Source: an uncultured Clostridia bacterium
GTDB lineage: Bacteria; Bacillota; Clostridia; Saccharofermentanales; Saccharofermentanaceae
NCBI GenBank assembly: GCA_946187935.1
Contig: CAMHSJ010000013.1
Span: 1 to 44,400 of the forward strand
Length of the DNA stretch: 44,400 nt
Direction: 5' to 3'
In this document: piece by piece, positions 26,697 to 33,939 of the stretch
Layout of the letters: each line of letters starts with the position of its first letter
Position numbering within the stretch: the first letter of the stretch is position 1
Position numbers and translations under genes: made by a program
Notes under the pieces: model-generated
Database searches by the model: none
Seen by the model: the letters and a program-made list of their open reading frames with translations, nothing else
What the model was told of the DNA's origin: nothing

Positions 26697-27533
26697 TTAC
26701 TTAGGGTCGATTACCGTGAAGCTGTAGCTTGATACAACATCAGGGTTCTCGTAGATCTCTTTCTGCATCTGGAGAGCTGTAGCGAGGAGCAGTGTGTAAG
26801 GGCTTACACAGCCGTCCAGAAGCTGCGTGTCAGATGCATAGCTTATAGCCTGTGCTTCGTCGTCTGTAAGGAGCATGTACTGGGAAACGAGGAAGAGTGA
26901 TCTTACGCCTACGCTCATGTGTACGAGCTTCTTGTTTACAGTATAAGCGGGAGCAGAGCTTGTGGTCGTTGAGAGTCTGCTTGAGAATGAAAGACCGAGA
27001 GCTGAGCTTGAGGATGCAGCCGTATTTGTCTCTTCCTGGATGAAGAGAGGCTTGCCTTCAACACCGACCTTACCGACTTCGTGGAAAAGCGCGATGATGA
27101 TAGCTGTTTCCTCATCACACTGAGGCATGATCGTATCCTTGATCCTCAGAAGCTGCTTAGCAACTGAAACGCTCCTGATGAGGAGACCCTTCTCACAAGC
27201 GAGAGGACCCTTAACGTCTGCAGGTGCCGTGAGCCAGGAAGTCCTGTTCTCGAGGAAGTCGATGAAGTGATCGAACTCAGTCTTTCTTCTTACGACTGCT
27301 GCCTTGAGCTGACCATAAAGAACATCAACATTGTCCTTATTAACATTGATCATAGGCATGATGCCTGCATTGTCGTTCTTGCCTGTAGCTGCTGCGGAAA
27401 CTGCTGCTGCCTGGGGAGTTACGGCTGCTTCATTTGAATCGCCGCCGTCATCAGCAGTAAATGTATACTTACACTTTGGGCATCTGATCGCCTGATTGGC
27501 AATGACCATACCACAATCCGGACACTTTTTCAT
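26697..27533 (-). CDS. Zinc-ribbon protein with a degenerate HD-like domain
   Basis: 278 residues. The N-terminus is a zinc ribbon (Cys4, Cys7, Cys18, Cys21), followed by an Ala-rich linker (about 35-55). Residues ~85-170 follow the pattern of phage- and plasmid-type HD hydrolases: a FIDFLENRTSWLTAPADVK segment, then KGLLIRSVSVAKQLL and ALFHEVGKVG. In active members these read GLLEHS and LHDIGK. Here the first metal His is Arg120 and the HD pair is His151-Glu152, so hydrolysis is doubtful. A Ser/Thr-rich insert (about 170-195) follows. No catalytic function is assigned; a binding or scaffold role is possible. It has its own strong promoter and terminator, so it is a single-gene unit. Confidence 0.75.
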   Translation of the reverse strand: MKKCPDCGMVIANQAIRCPKCKYTFTADDGGDSNEAAVTPQAAAVSAAATGKNDNAGIMPMINVNKDNVDVLYGQLKAAVVRRKTEFDHFIDFLENRTSWLTAPADVKGPLACEKGLLIRSVSVAKQLLRIKDTIMPQCDEETAIIIALFHEVGKVGVEGKPLFIQEETNTAASSSSALGLSFSSRLSTTTSSAPAYTVNKKLVHMSVGVRSLFLVSQYMLLTDDEAQAISYASDTQLLDGCVSPYTLLLATALQMQKEIYENPDVVSSYSFTVIDPK

Positions 27534-27555
27534 AAATATAGACCTCCTGGTATGC

Positions 27556-27618
27556 GGCGCGGGAATTACAGCGCCATATATGATTTATAATTATAAAACT
27601 CGAAATTTTACTATTCAA
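27556..27618 (-). promoter_or_regulatory. Promoter and leader hairpin of the zinc-ribbon gene
   Basis: TTGAAT (27613-27618) and TATAAT (27590-27595) on the minus strand are 17 bp apart, with an A/T-rich stretch upstream resembling an UP element. The leader (about 50 nt) contains a GGCGC/GCGCC hairpin (27556-27575) just before the AGGAGG. Confidence 0.85.
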
Positions 27619-27663
27619 TAAAATTTTAATTCTTTTTGTTGCTATTTACAAAAGATTTATATC

Positions 27664-27751
27664 TTGACGTTCAAATAACTAAACCAAATATACAAAAAAG
27701 TAGACACTGACGAGGGGGTGTCAGTGTCTTAAGGAGGGTGTTATGAAGTAA
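27664..27751 (+). other. Leader-like region with hairpin and a two-codon reading frame
   Basis: This is the notable content of the gene-free stretch 27534-27855. A weak promoter (TTGACG at 27664-27669, TATACA at 27689-27694) precedes a perfect 9-bp hairpin GACACTGAC/GTCAGTGTC (27703-27728). Five bases later comes AAGGAGGGTGTT and then ATG AAG TAA (27743-27751), a start codon with one lysine codon and a stop behind a near-ideal ribosome binding site. A TATAAT follows at 27775-27780. It could be the leader of the small protein gene at 27856. Confidence 0.4.
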
Positions 27752-27855
27752 GGAACAATTACTTAGAACAACCATATAATAACACGAGCCAGGTTTACTT
27801 TAAGCTTCAAAAAGGGCAAAATAGTGGCAAAGGATAGTAAGAAATGAGGCATCAG

Positions 27856-28116
27856 ATGAAACTTGAAGGCAAGCTGTTTACAGGCAACCGAATGACCGAA
27901 GTCCATGAAGTAACACTGCCTGACACTGACGAGGCGTTTTCCAAACAGTTAGGAGATGCATTGGTCCTCCTGTGCCGCGAGATGGATATCCCTGTGCCTA
28001 TGTGGATGAAGAAGAATACCAAAGAGTTCGCAGCCTTTTACCAGACCATCTTCTTTAAGGAACAGTATACCGAGAAGGTCAGGTTCGACAGATTCCAGAT
28101 AAGGATGATCCTTTAA
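27856..28116 (+). CDS. Small conserved clostridial protein of unknown function
   Basis: 86 residues, soluble, acidic in the first half and basic in the second. The sequence centres on DALVLLCREMDIPVPMWMKK and ends with KVRFDRFQIRMIL. I recognise this as a type of short protein widespread in Clostridia, with no known role; no motif suggests an enzyme. The frame opens at an ATG at 27844, but the ATG at 27856 has GAGG six bases before it and is preferred. It stands alone on the plus strand, divergent from the zinc-ribbon gene and convergent with divIC. Confidence 0.75.
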   Translation: MKLEGKLFTGNRMTEVHEVTLPDTDEAFSKQLGDALVLLCREMDIPVPMWMKKNTKEFAAFYQTIFFKEQYTEKVRFDRFQIRMIL

Positions 28117-28119
28117 TGG

Positions 28120-28150
28120 ACAAAGGCCGCGATCACATCACGGCCCTTGT
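28120..28150. terminator. Possible bidirectional terminator between convergent genes
   Basis: ACAAAGGCCG pairs imperfectly with CGGCCCTTGT between the 27856 gene and divIC. Neither side has a strong T run (CTTGTTC and CTTTGTC), so it is a weak terminator at best. Confidence 0.45.
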
Positions 28151-28179
28151 TCAACAGCAAATTAAGTCCGGAGGACTGG

Positions 28180-28482
28180 TTAGTCACCATTGACCCTGAA
28201 GATAACTTCTCCCGGGTATACCATATCGAGCTGGGCTCTTGCGATACTCTCGATATATGCATCGTCGCCGCCGAATTCTTCCTGAGCCTTTATCTGCTTG
28301 AGCCTGTCACTTAATGACTCGGACTGCGCTATCAAAGAGGCATTCTCAGCCTTGAGGCGCTGGCGCTGCTGCATGATGTTTGAGTATTTGGTAATGCACA
28401 TGATAAGCAATACGACAAAGCAGATATAGAGCATTGTCTTAAAGAAAGAAATACCATGAGTCCTGTGCTTTACCTTGCGCAT
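28180..28482 (-). CDS. DivIC/FtsB-type septum formation initiator
   Basis: 100 residues: a basic cytoplasmic start (MRKVKHRTHG), one transmembrane helix (about 14-33), and an extracellular coiled coil (about 38-72, QQRQRLKAENASLIAQ and onward). The C-terminal module DAYIESIARAQLDMVYPGEVIFR is the FtsB/DivIC signature. The protein joins FtsL and DivIB in the division complex. AAGGGGA precedes the start. It is the last gene of the minus-strand cluster that begins at the SRP RNA, although 92 bp separate it from the gene upstream. Confidence 0.93.
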   Translation of the reverse strand: MRKVKHRTHGISFFKTMLYICFVVLLIMCITKYSNIMQQRQRLKAENASLIAQSESLSDRLKQIKAQEEFGGDDAYIESIARAQLDMVYPGEVIFRVNGD

Positions 28483-28574
28483 TTGATCCCCTTTGCCTGA
28501 TATTTATAGATTAAATATCGCATAAGGGGAGGAGCAAGACAACAACGGAAGGTCAATCGTAAAGCAAATGTAAC

Positions 28575-29855
28575 TTAGACTTTTACGCCGTTCCTTTTGA
28601 TGAATTCCCTGATAAGCGAATACATCGTGAAGATAGTGAATACATATCCTATGAACTTAACTCTCTCTCCGCTTATATGTATCGTGGGAGAGAATCCTAT
28701 TATCATCGTGCAGCATACACCGCCCAGGAACAGAAGAGGCATTTCGGGAGCAAGGCGTTCGTCATCTGAGAATGCGGCAAACAAAAGATATCCCAGGGTA
28801 AAGAGCATGGTGAGCGCTATTATCACGTTCCATAGACGGTAAGGCATGAAGAAGAAATCCGGTTCATAGAAATCAAAGAATTGATAGAGAGTGTCTATAA
28901 GCCAGACCTTGTTGGCGTATTCCACCTTCTTTACGATGATGTTCTCGAGAAAAGCCCCGAGGTAATAAAGATTTACTATGACGCTGATGACCTTGACGTA
29001 TATTGCCGATTTGGATCTTAATATCAGGGCATTTGTCAGTGTCGCGATGATCAGCATGACGAATGCCAGTTCAAAGGTATAGACGAATACAACGTAGATC
29101 GCTCCTATGAGCACTTTCTGGTCTGTAGTAAACATTCCATAACAAGGCATCCATTGTATCGTCTCGGATACTGTCCTGACAGCGTTGCCCGGCATGCGGA
29201 CAAAGAAAACAGACAGGGCGGAGATGACCAGTGCGAGCACGGGAGTAACAAAGCCCTTGCGCTTAAGATATATCTTGTTCCAGAGGACCATAAATACCGC
29301 AAAGACCATGTCAAAAGCAGCGATCTGCTCAAAGCTCGTAGCATAGATAACGCCGGCCCAGCATAAGACCCATTCGCCCGTCTTGACCTTAACGCCCTTT
29401 GCTTCGGCGACGAACGGGTAGAGCATAAAGGTGGACAGGGCAGTGCACCAGACATAAAACACGGTTGCGCTTTTCCAGAGGACCGACATGACCAGGCCGG
29501 GAATGAAGATGACGAACATCAATACGCCTTCTATCAGCGGCCAGTAAGACTTGTTGAGTTCTTCTCCCGCGAAGGTCTTGTTCATGCCATAGACAAGGAG
29601 CAGCAGGAAAGCCGTATTGATAAGCGCGAAAACAGGATTGGGCAGATGCACTATGAGTTCGAATAATGCTGCGGGCACGAGCCTGCCGCTCCACATGGTT
29701 GCATCGGCATAAAGCCACTTGAAGAACCCTCCGAAGTTTTCGACTGCCTTCAGATTTGCGACATCATCCAGAAAATTCCCGATCGTCATGTTAAGTATCA
29801 GGAGAGTAAAAAAAAGGATGATCCAGTATCTGTATTTTTTGACCAGTTCTTTCAT
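28575..29855 (-). CDS. Polytopic membrane protein, GT-C-like (DUF6056-type)
   Basis: 426 residues with about 11-12 hydrophobic helices. The first is RYWIILFFTLLILNMTIGNF. It is followed by an extracytoplasmic loop FLDDVANLKAVENFGGFF with an acidic pair, as in GT-C-fold membrane glycosyltransferases, and SGRLVPAALFELI. Clostridial proteins of this layout are filed as DUF6056. An enzyme using a polyprenyl-linked sugar is possible but not shown. The start ATG overlaps the stop of the next gene upstream (ATGA), so the two are coupled and probably work together. Confidence 0.7.
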   Translation of the reverse strand: MKELVKKYRYWIILFFTLLILNMTIGNFLDDVANLKAVENFGGFFKWLYADATMWSGRLVPAALFELIVHLPNPVFALINTAFLLLLVYGMNKTFAGEELNKSYWPLIEGVLMFVIFIPGLVMSVLWKSATVFYVWCTALSTFMLYPFVAEAKGVKVKTGEWVLCWAGVIYATSFEQIAAFDMVFAVFMVLWNKIYLKRKGFVTPVLALVISALSVFFVRMPGNAVRTVSETIQWMPCYGMFTTDQKVLIGAIYVVFVYTFELAFVMLIIATLTNALILRSKSAIYVKVISVIVNLYYLGAFLENIIVKKVEYANKVWLIDTLYQFFDFYEPDFFFMPYRLWNVIIALTMLFTLGYLLFAAFSDDERLAPEMPLLFLGGVCCTMIIGFSPTIHISGERVKFIGYVFTIFTMYSLIREFIKRNGVKV

Positions 29856-30373
29856 TCGAGCCTATATATCTCCAGGTTATCGTAGGGGTCTGATACGACC
29901 ATACAGAATCCGCTTTCTCCGGCAAGCTGCCTGAAATCATTGGGAATGTGGGTTATGAAACCGCAGTAATCGTATTCAAGACCGTCGCCTAAAGCTTCTG
30001 TCACGTCAGGTCTTTCTATAAGGATGGTGGGGAGCATAACAACTCTGTCGCCATCAAGGAGAGCAAGATGCATCTCGTTATAGACACCGCTTCCGCCTTT
30101 GCCCTGACCGAAGTTATAGTAATCGTATGTCCTGCCGGGAATGACAAACCAGCCTTTTATCTCTATATAGCCCGGAGTGTCATTTTGTTCTTCGATGGAA
30201 TAAGCCGTATCAGATGTTCCTTCGCTGATATCAGACAGATCAATATAAGATACATTGTTCCTGGTGTGCATAGCCAGATGAACAATGCCGTATGAAACGA
30301 CAAAGGCAAGAACGACAAAGGGGATGATAAGAACGTCCGGGAAACGGAAAAAACCTTTATGTTTGCCTGGCAT
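29852..30373 (-). CDS. Unknown single-pass membrane protein
   Basis: 173 residues: a short basic N-terminus, one transmembrane helix (about 13-33), then an extracellular domain of about 140 residues. The domain is rich in aromatic and acidic residues (YIEIKGWFVIPGRTYDYYNF, MVVSDPYDNLEIYRLE). It looks like a small beta-rich fold. I recognise no family. It lies three bases after rqcP, behind GAGGGGG, and overlaps the polytopic protein gene by ATGA. The partner is most likely that membrane protein. Confidence 0.7.
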   Translation of the reverse strand: MPGKHKGFFRFPDVLIIPFVVLAFVVSYGIVHLAMHTRNNVSYIDLSDISEGTSDTAYSIEEQNDTPGYIEIKGWFVIPGRTYDYYNFGQGKGGSGVYNEMHLALLDGDRVVMLPTILIERPDVTEALGDGLEYDYCGFITHIPNDFRQLAGESGFCMVVSDPYDNLEIYRLE

Positions 30374-30376
30374 TTC

Positions 30377-30637
30377 TCAGGTAACCCCCTCTGAGTCTTC
30401 AATCAGTTCATACATGGAAGAAGCTTCCTCCTTGCGCGGAGATTCGGGAAGCGCTAAGACCCTGAACCTGACCTCGCCGTTGCCGAACAGTATGGTTACG
30501 ATGTCTCCGACCTTAAGTTTGACTGAAGGCTTGGCTTCTTTGCCGTTGACGCTGACCCTGCCCTGTGAGCAGACTTCGTTGGCTACAGTGCGGCGCTTTA
30601 TTACTCTTGAAAGCTTAAGGAATTTATCGAGTCTCAT
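30377..30637 (-). CDS. rqcP: RqcP (YabO/Hsp15-like S4-domain protein)
   Basis: 86 residues, an S4 RNA-binding domain nearly alone: MRLDKFLKLSRVIKRRTVAN, then GRVSVNGKEAKPSVKLKVGD and an acidic tail. Members bind 23S rRNA/tRNA on stalled 50S subunits and, with RqcH, drive alanine tailing in bacterial ribosome quality control. In Bacillus and Clostridia the gene often lies near divIC, as here. It starts nine bases after recR. Confidence 0.9.
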   Translation of the reverse strand: MRLDKFLKLSRVIKRRTVANEVCSQGRVSVNGKEAKPSVKLKVGDIVTILFGNGEVRFRVLALPESPRKEEASSMYELIEDSEGVT

Positions 30638-30646
30638 AGGATATCG

Positions 30647-31258
30647 TCAGTTCTCCGTAAGATCGACCCTGCCGCGGAGCGCGCTTGCAAGCGTAAGGTC
30701 ATCTGCATATTCGATGTCAGAACCCATGGGAAGGCCTGATGCCAGGCGGGTCACCTTGATGCCCGAGGGTGCTATGAGACGGGCAAGATAGAGGGCGGTA
30801 GCATTGCCCTCTGCCGTCTGATTGGTAGCTACTATGACCTCCTTGATCTCGCTGTGGGATGAAAGCCTTGAAACGAGCTGGGTGATAGTAGTGTCGCCTA
30901 TACTCTTGTGCTTGAGCGGGTCAAAGACTCCGTGCAGCACATGGTAGAGGCCTTTGTATTCATGCATTCTCTCAAACGTCGATACATCCTGCGGAGTCTC
31001 AACGACCATTACGGTCGTCTTATCCCGCATGCCGTCCGAACAGACATAACAGGGGTCACTGTCAGTCAGGTTCTGGCACACCGAGCATCTCTTAACGAGC
31101 TTTCTCGCATTATCGATGGACTCGGTAAGTGCCCTGGCTTTCTCGTCTTCCATCGCAAGGATGTGAAAAGCCATGCGCTGGGCAGACTTCTTGCCTATGC
31201 CGGGAAGCTCAGACAACTGTACTATCAGCTGCTGTATCGAAGGAGAGTATCTTGCCAT
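30647..31258 (-). CDS. recR: Recombination mediator RecR
   Basis: 203 residues with the full family layout: a helix-hairpin-helix (LPGIGKKSAQRMAFHIL, about 18-34), a four-cysteine zinc finger (CSVCQNLTDSDPCYVC, about 58-73), a Toprim domain with VVETPQDVSTFE and VIVATNQTAEGNATA, and the C-terminal Walker-B-like region ending ALRGRVDL. With RecO it loads RecA on single-stranded DNA. It follows ybaB by one base and stands in the conserved dnaX-ybaB-recR order. Confidence 0.98.
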   Translation of the reverse strand: MARYSPSIQQLIVQLSELPGIGKKSAQRMAFHILAMEDEKARALTESIDNARKLVKRCSVCQNLTDSDPCYVCSDGMRDKTTVMVVETPQDVSTFERMHEYKGLYHVLHGVFDPLKHKSIGDTTITQLVSRLSSHSEIKEVIVATNQTAEGNATALYLARLIAPSGIKVTRLASGLPMGSDIEYADDLTLASALRGRVDLTEN

Positions 31259-31259
31259 A

Positions 31260-31595
31260 TCAGAAAGGCATCTTGACTCCGCCTGTGATCGCGTTCATAC
31301 GATCGGTGGATTCCTTCTCGAGTGTGTCAGCTGCCTGGTTTACTGCAGCCATGATGAGGTCTGCGAGACCTTCAGCATCTTCAGGATCGATGACGTCCTT
31401 GTTGATCTCTACGTTGTAGAGCTTGTGATCACCGCCTAAGACGACCTTTACCATCTCGCCGCCTGCTGTGCCTGTGATGCGAAGTTCTTTTATCTCCGCC
31501 TGAGCGATCTCGATCTGTCTCTGCATCTTCTGTGCCTGAGCCATGAGGTTGCCCATATTACCGCCGGGCATACCGCGAAAACCACCTTTTGCCAT
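31260..31595 (-). CDS. YbaB/EbfC nucleoid-associated protein
   Basis: 111 residues. A Gly/Met-rich start (MAKGGFRGMPGGNMGNLMAQ) leads to the family's amphipathic helix AQAQKMQRQIEIAQAEI, then the beta segment VKVVLGGDHKLYNVEI and the helix EDAEGLADLIMAAVNQAAD. These proteins form DNA-binding dimers that coat the nucleoid. It stands between dnaX and recR, as in most bacteria. It starts after GGAGG, 40 bp beyond the dnaX stop. Confidence 0.95.
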   Translation of the reverse strand: MAKGGFRGMPGGNMGNLMAQAQKMQRQIEIAQAEIKELRITGTAGGEMVKVVLGGDHKLYNVEINKDVIDPEDAEGLADLIMAAVNQAADTLEKESTDRMNAITGGVKMPF

Positions 31596-31635
31596 AAATC
31601 AAATCCTCCAATAATTAAATATCGCTGTAATTATA

Positions 31636-33717
31636 TCAATCTTCATCACCAAAATGCACTGTGGTGTTGACCCCCTTGGACTCTGCCAGACGGACCAGAT
31701 CCTCAGCGCGCTTCTTGACCTGTGATTCCTCGTGTTTCTTAAGTGCAGTCCTGTACTGTGATTCGGTACAGATATAAAGATGCGGAGCAGCGAACGCATC
31801 CTTGCAGAGCTTGCCGAACTTCTTAAAGAGGTCAGCTCTCTTGAGGTTGTTTACAACGGTCTCATCCTTGTCATCGAAAACGATATAGGATGAATCACCG
31901 ATCTCCTTGATGACGGAATCACGCAGCTGGTCACAGATCACGGGGAAGTTCTCTTCCTGCTCATCTAAGAACTGTTCCCATCTGGAAGGTCCGCCTGCGA
32001 CCTCAGGGTTTACCACCGGAGTCCTTATGCTGCCTGATGCGGCCCCGTCAACGATAAGAGGATTCTTATCGAGCTGGCTCGCAACCTGCGAGATATGGGC
32101 TGTCTCTGTCTCCTTAGACTCGTTCCTGTCTGTTTCTGCCATGAGGTCATCAAGGAAAGAATTGTTAAGGCCTGAGAGTATACCTGATGACGGGCTCTTA
32201 GCATCTTCTTTTTTCTCAGGCTCATCGTTTGCGGCAGCAACAGCGCCGGTAAAGAAAGGTGATACCGGAGATTCAGGCTTCATGTCAGGCTCAAATGAGA
32301 AGTTAAGGAAAGAAGTGTCGCTTTCAGAAGGAGATGCCGTTTCCGGTTCTGATCCGGTAATGCTCCCGTCTTCTTGATCTTCTTCTACCAGAGGAACGTC
32401 AAGGTCAGGCTCCTCTTCAGGTTCAGAAGATATCTTCTCTTCTGCTGATCCTTCCTTGGATACTGGTACTGCTATTTCTGCTTTCTCTTCTTCTGGGCTT
32501 TCTTCAGGCTCTTTGGTCTCTTCAGGCTTTGAAGGTGCAAGGTGCATCTCGCCTGAAGCAGCTTCAGCCTGCATCTTCTCGAAGTCGGGTATTACGAGAG
32601 GAGATACCTCGAGCTTGGACTTCCTGCCGCAGAGGCGGAGCATCATGAGCTCGAAGCTCGTAGGGATGTCAGGTGATGTCTTGAAATCCATAGCTGATTT
32701 GGACAGGAAGGATATCATGCCGACAAGAGTGTCTGCGCTTACTTTATTGGCCGTAAGATACATCTGTTTTATCGTATCCACCGTATAGGGCAGGTGCATC
32801 AGAGGATCAGCCTTGACCCTTATGACGAGAAGGTCCCTAAGATAGTGAGCTATCTCAAGAGTGACCTTGGTGTAGTCTCTTCCGCTCTCCCTGAGTTCGA
32901 AGCAAAGGTCAATGAGTTCTTCAAACCTGCCGTCTATAAGGGCATTGGCTGTCTTAAATAGGAACTGGTTGTCTACTGTGCCCGTGGCCTGCTCAACATC
33001 ACTGTCCGTGATCTTGTGCCCGCCTGCGCCCTGAAGCGTCTGCATGGTATCGAGGAGCGTAAGGGCATCTCTTAAAGCACCGTCAGACTGGGCGGTTATG
33101 AGCTTGATCGCATCGTTAGAGATGTCGATATTCTCCTTCTCGGAGATGTATCTTAACCTGTCGCTTATAAGCTCTGTCGGAATGCGCTTGAAGTCGTATC
33201 TCTGGCATCTTGAGAGTATCGTGGCAGGGATCTTATGGACTTCGGTCGTGGCAAAGAGGAAGATCACGTGCTTCGGAGGTTCCTCCAATGTCTTGAGCAG
33301 GGCATTAAATGCCGAACCTGACAACATGTGGACCTCGTCGATTATGTAGACCTTATACTTGGTGGCAGATGGGGCGAACGAGACTTCGCTTACGATCTGC
33401 CTGATGTTCTCTACACTGTTGTTGGAAGCGGCGTCCATCTCGATGACATCTAATATGGTGCCGTTTAATATGCCCTTGCACGAAGCACATTCGTTACAGG
33501 GATTGCCGTTTACGGGATGTTCGCAGTTTACTGCTCTTGAGAAGACCTTGGCTATAGTTGTCTTGCCTGAACCGTGCTGTCCGCAGAAGAGATACGCGTG
33601 AGAGATCCTTCCCTCGATGACGGCCTGTCTTAATGTCGTGACCGGAGCCTTCTGGCCTACGATCTCATCAAATGTCTGTGGTCTGTACTTCCTGTAGAGA
33701 GCAACATGTTCATCCAT
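31636..33717 (-). CDS. dnaX: DNA polymerase III subunit gamma/tau
   Basis: Clamp-loader ATPase, 693 residues. The AAA+ part (about 1-365) shows GQHGSGKTT (Walker A), the zinc site CEHPVNGNPCNECASC, IDEVHMLS (Walker B), LLKTLEEPP and the sensor FATTEVHKIPATILSRCQRY. After domain III comes a long acidic, Pro/Ser/Glu-rich linker (about 390-550). A folded C-terminal domain (about 580-670) fits the tau end that contacts the polymerase. It is the first protein gene after the SRP RNA. An A6G run at 32208-32214 is not in the register of a -1 slippery site. Confidence 0.97.
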   Translation of the reverse strand: MDEHVALYRKYRPQTFDEIVGQKAPVTTLRQAVIEGRISHAYLFCGQHGSGKTTIAKVFSRAVNCEHPVNGNPCNECASCKGILNGTILDVIEMDAASNNSVENIRQIVSEVSFAPSATKYKVYIIDEVHMLSGSAFNALLKTLEEPPKHVIFLFATTEVHKIPATILSRCQRYDFKRIPTELISDRLRYISEKENIDISNDAIKLITAQSDGALRDALTLLDTMQTLQGAGGHKITDSDVEQATGTVDNQFLFKTANALIDGRFEELIDLCFELRESGRDYTKVTLEIAHYLRDLLVIRVKADPLMHLPYTVDTIKQMYLTANKVSADTLVGMISFLSKSAMDFKTSPDIPTSFELMMLRLCGRKSKLEVSPLVIPDFEKMQAEAASGEMHLAPSKPEETKEPEESPEEEKAEIAVPVSKEGSAEEKISSEPEEEPDLDVPLVEEDQEDGSITGSEPETASPSESDTSFLNFSFEPDMKPESPVSPFFTGAVAAANDEPEKKEDAKSPSSGILSGLNNSFLDDLMAETDRNESKETETAHISQVASQLDKNPLIVDGAASGSIRTPVVNPEVAGGPSRWEQFLDEQEENFPVICDQLRDSVIKEIGDSSYIVFDDKDETVVNNLKRADLFKKFGKLCKDAFAAPHLYICTESQYRTALKKHEESQVKKRAEDLVRLAESKGVNTTVHFGDED

Positions 33718-33740
33718 AGCATCATCCTCTTATAAAAAAA

Positions 33741-33887
33741 GCTCATCCCATCTGAACTGCAGTCGGCCAGGCTTACCCCGCGGCACACGCGGCGATCCGC
33801 TTACTGCTGCTTCCTTCCGGACCTGACAGGGTTCACGGTGCCCCGTTGCACGGGACCCGAACCGGCTGCAGATCAGATGGGACGAAC
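33741..33887 (-). ncRNA. ffs: Signal recognition particle RNA, small bacterial type
   Basis: The minus strand holds the invariant domain IV loop CAGGTCCGGAAGGAAGCAGC, around 33803-33822. The ends pair over a long stem (GTTCGTCCCATCTGA with TCAGATGGGATGAGC), and a run of seven T follows at 33734-33740 as terminator. Its length of about 147 nt is on the long side for the Alu-less form. The RNA scaffolds Ffh and FtsY for membrane targeting. It lies 24 bp upstream of dnaX, a common clostridial arrangement. Confidence 0.95.
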
Positions 33888-33895
33888 TGACTATG

Positions 33896-33901
33896 ATTAT
33901 A
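33896..33901 (-). promoter_or_regulatory. Extended -10 of the SRP RNA promoter
   Basis: On the minus strand TGATATAAT gives a consensus -10 with an upstream TG. Transcription would start near 33889, matching the 5' end of the paired stem. No clear -35 is present. Confidence 0.65.
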
Positions 33902-33939
33902 TCATAAATACTGTCACGTTCTATTATCAAAGTATCTAC

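Noticed and set aside
31129..31439. Plus-strand open frames across recR and ybaB
   Set aside because: Antisense to two conserved genes, with no ribosome binding site or family resemblance.
32208..32214. AAAAAAG run in dnaX as a programmed frameshift site for the gamma subunit
   Set aside because: The reading register is AAA AAA G, not A AAA AAG, so a -1 slip would mispair. It lies in the low-complexity linker.
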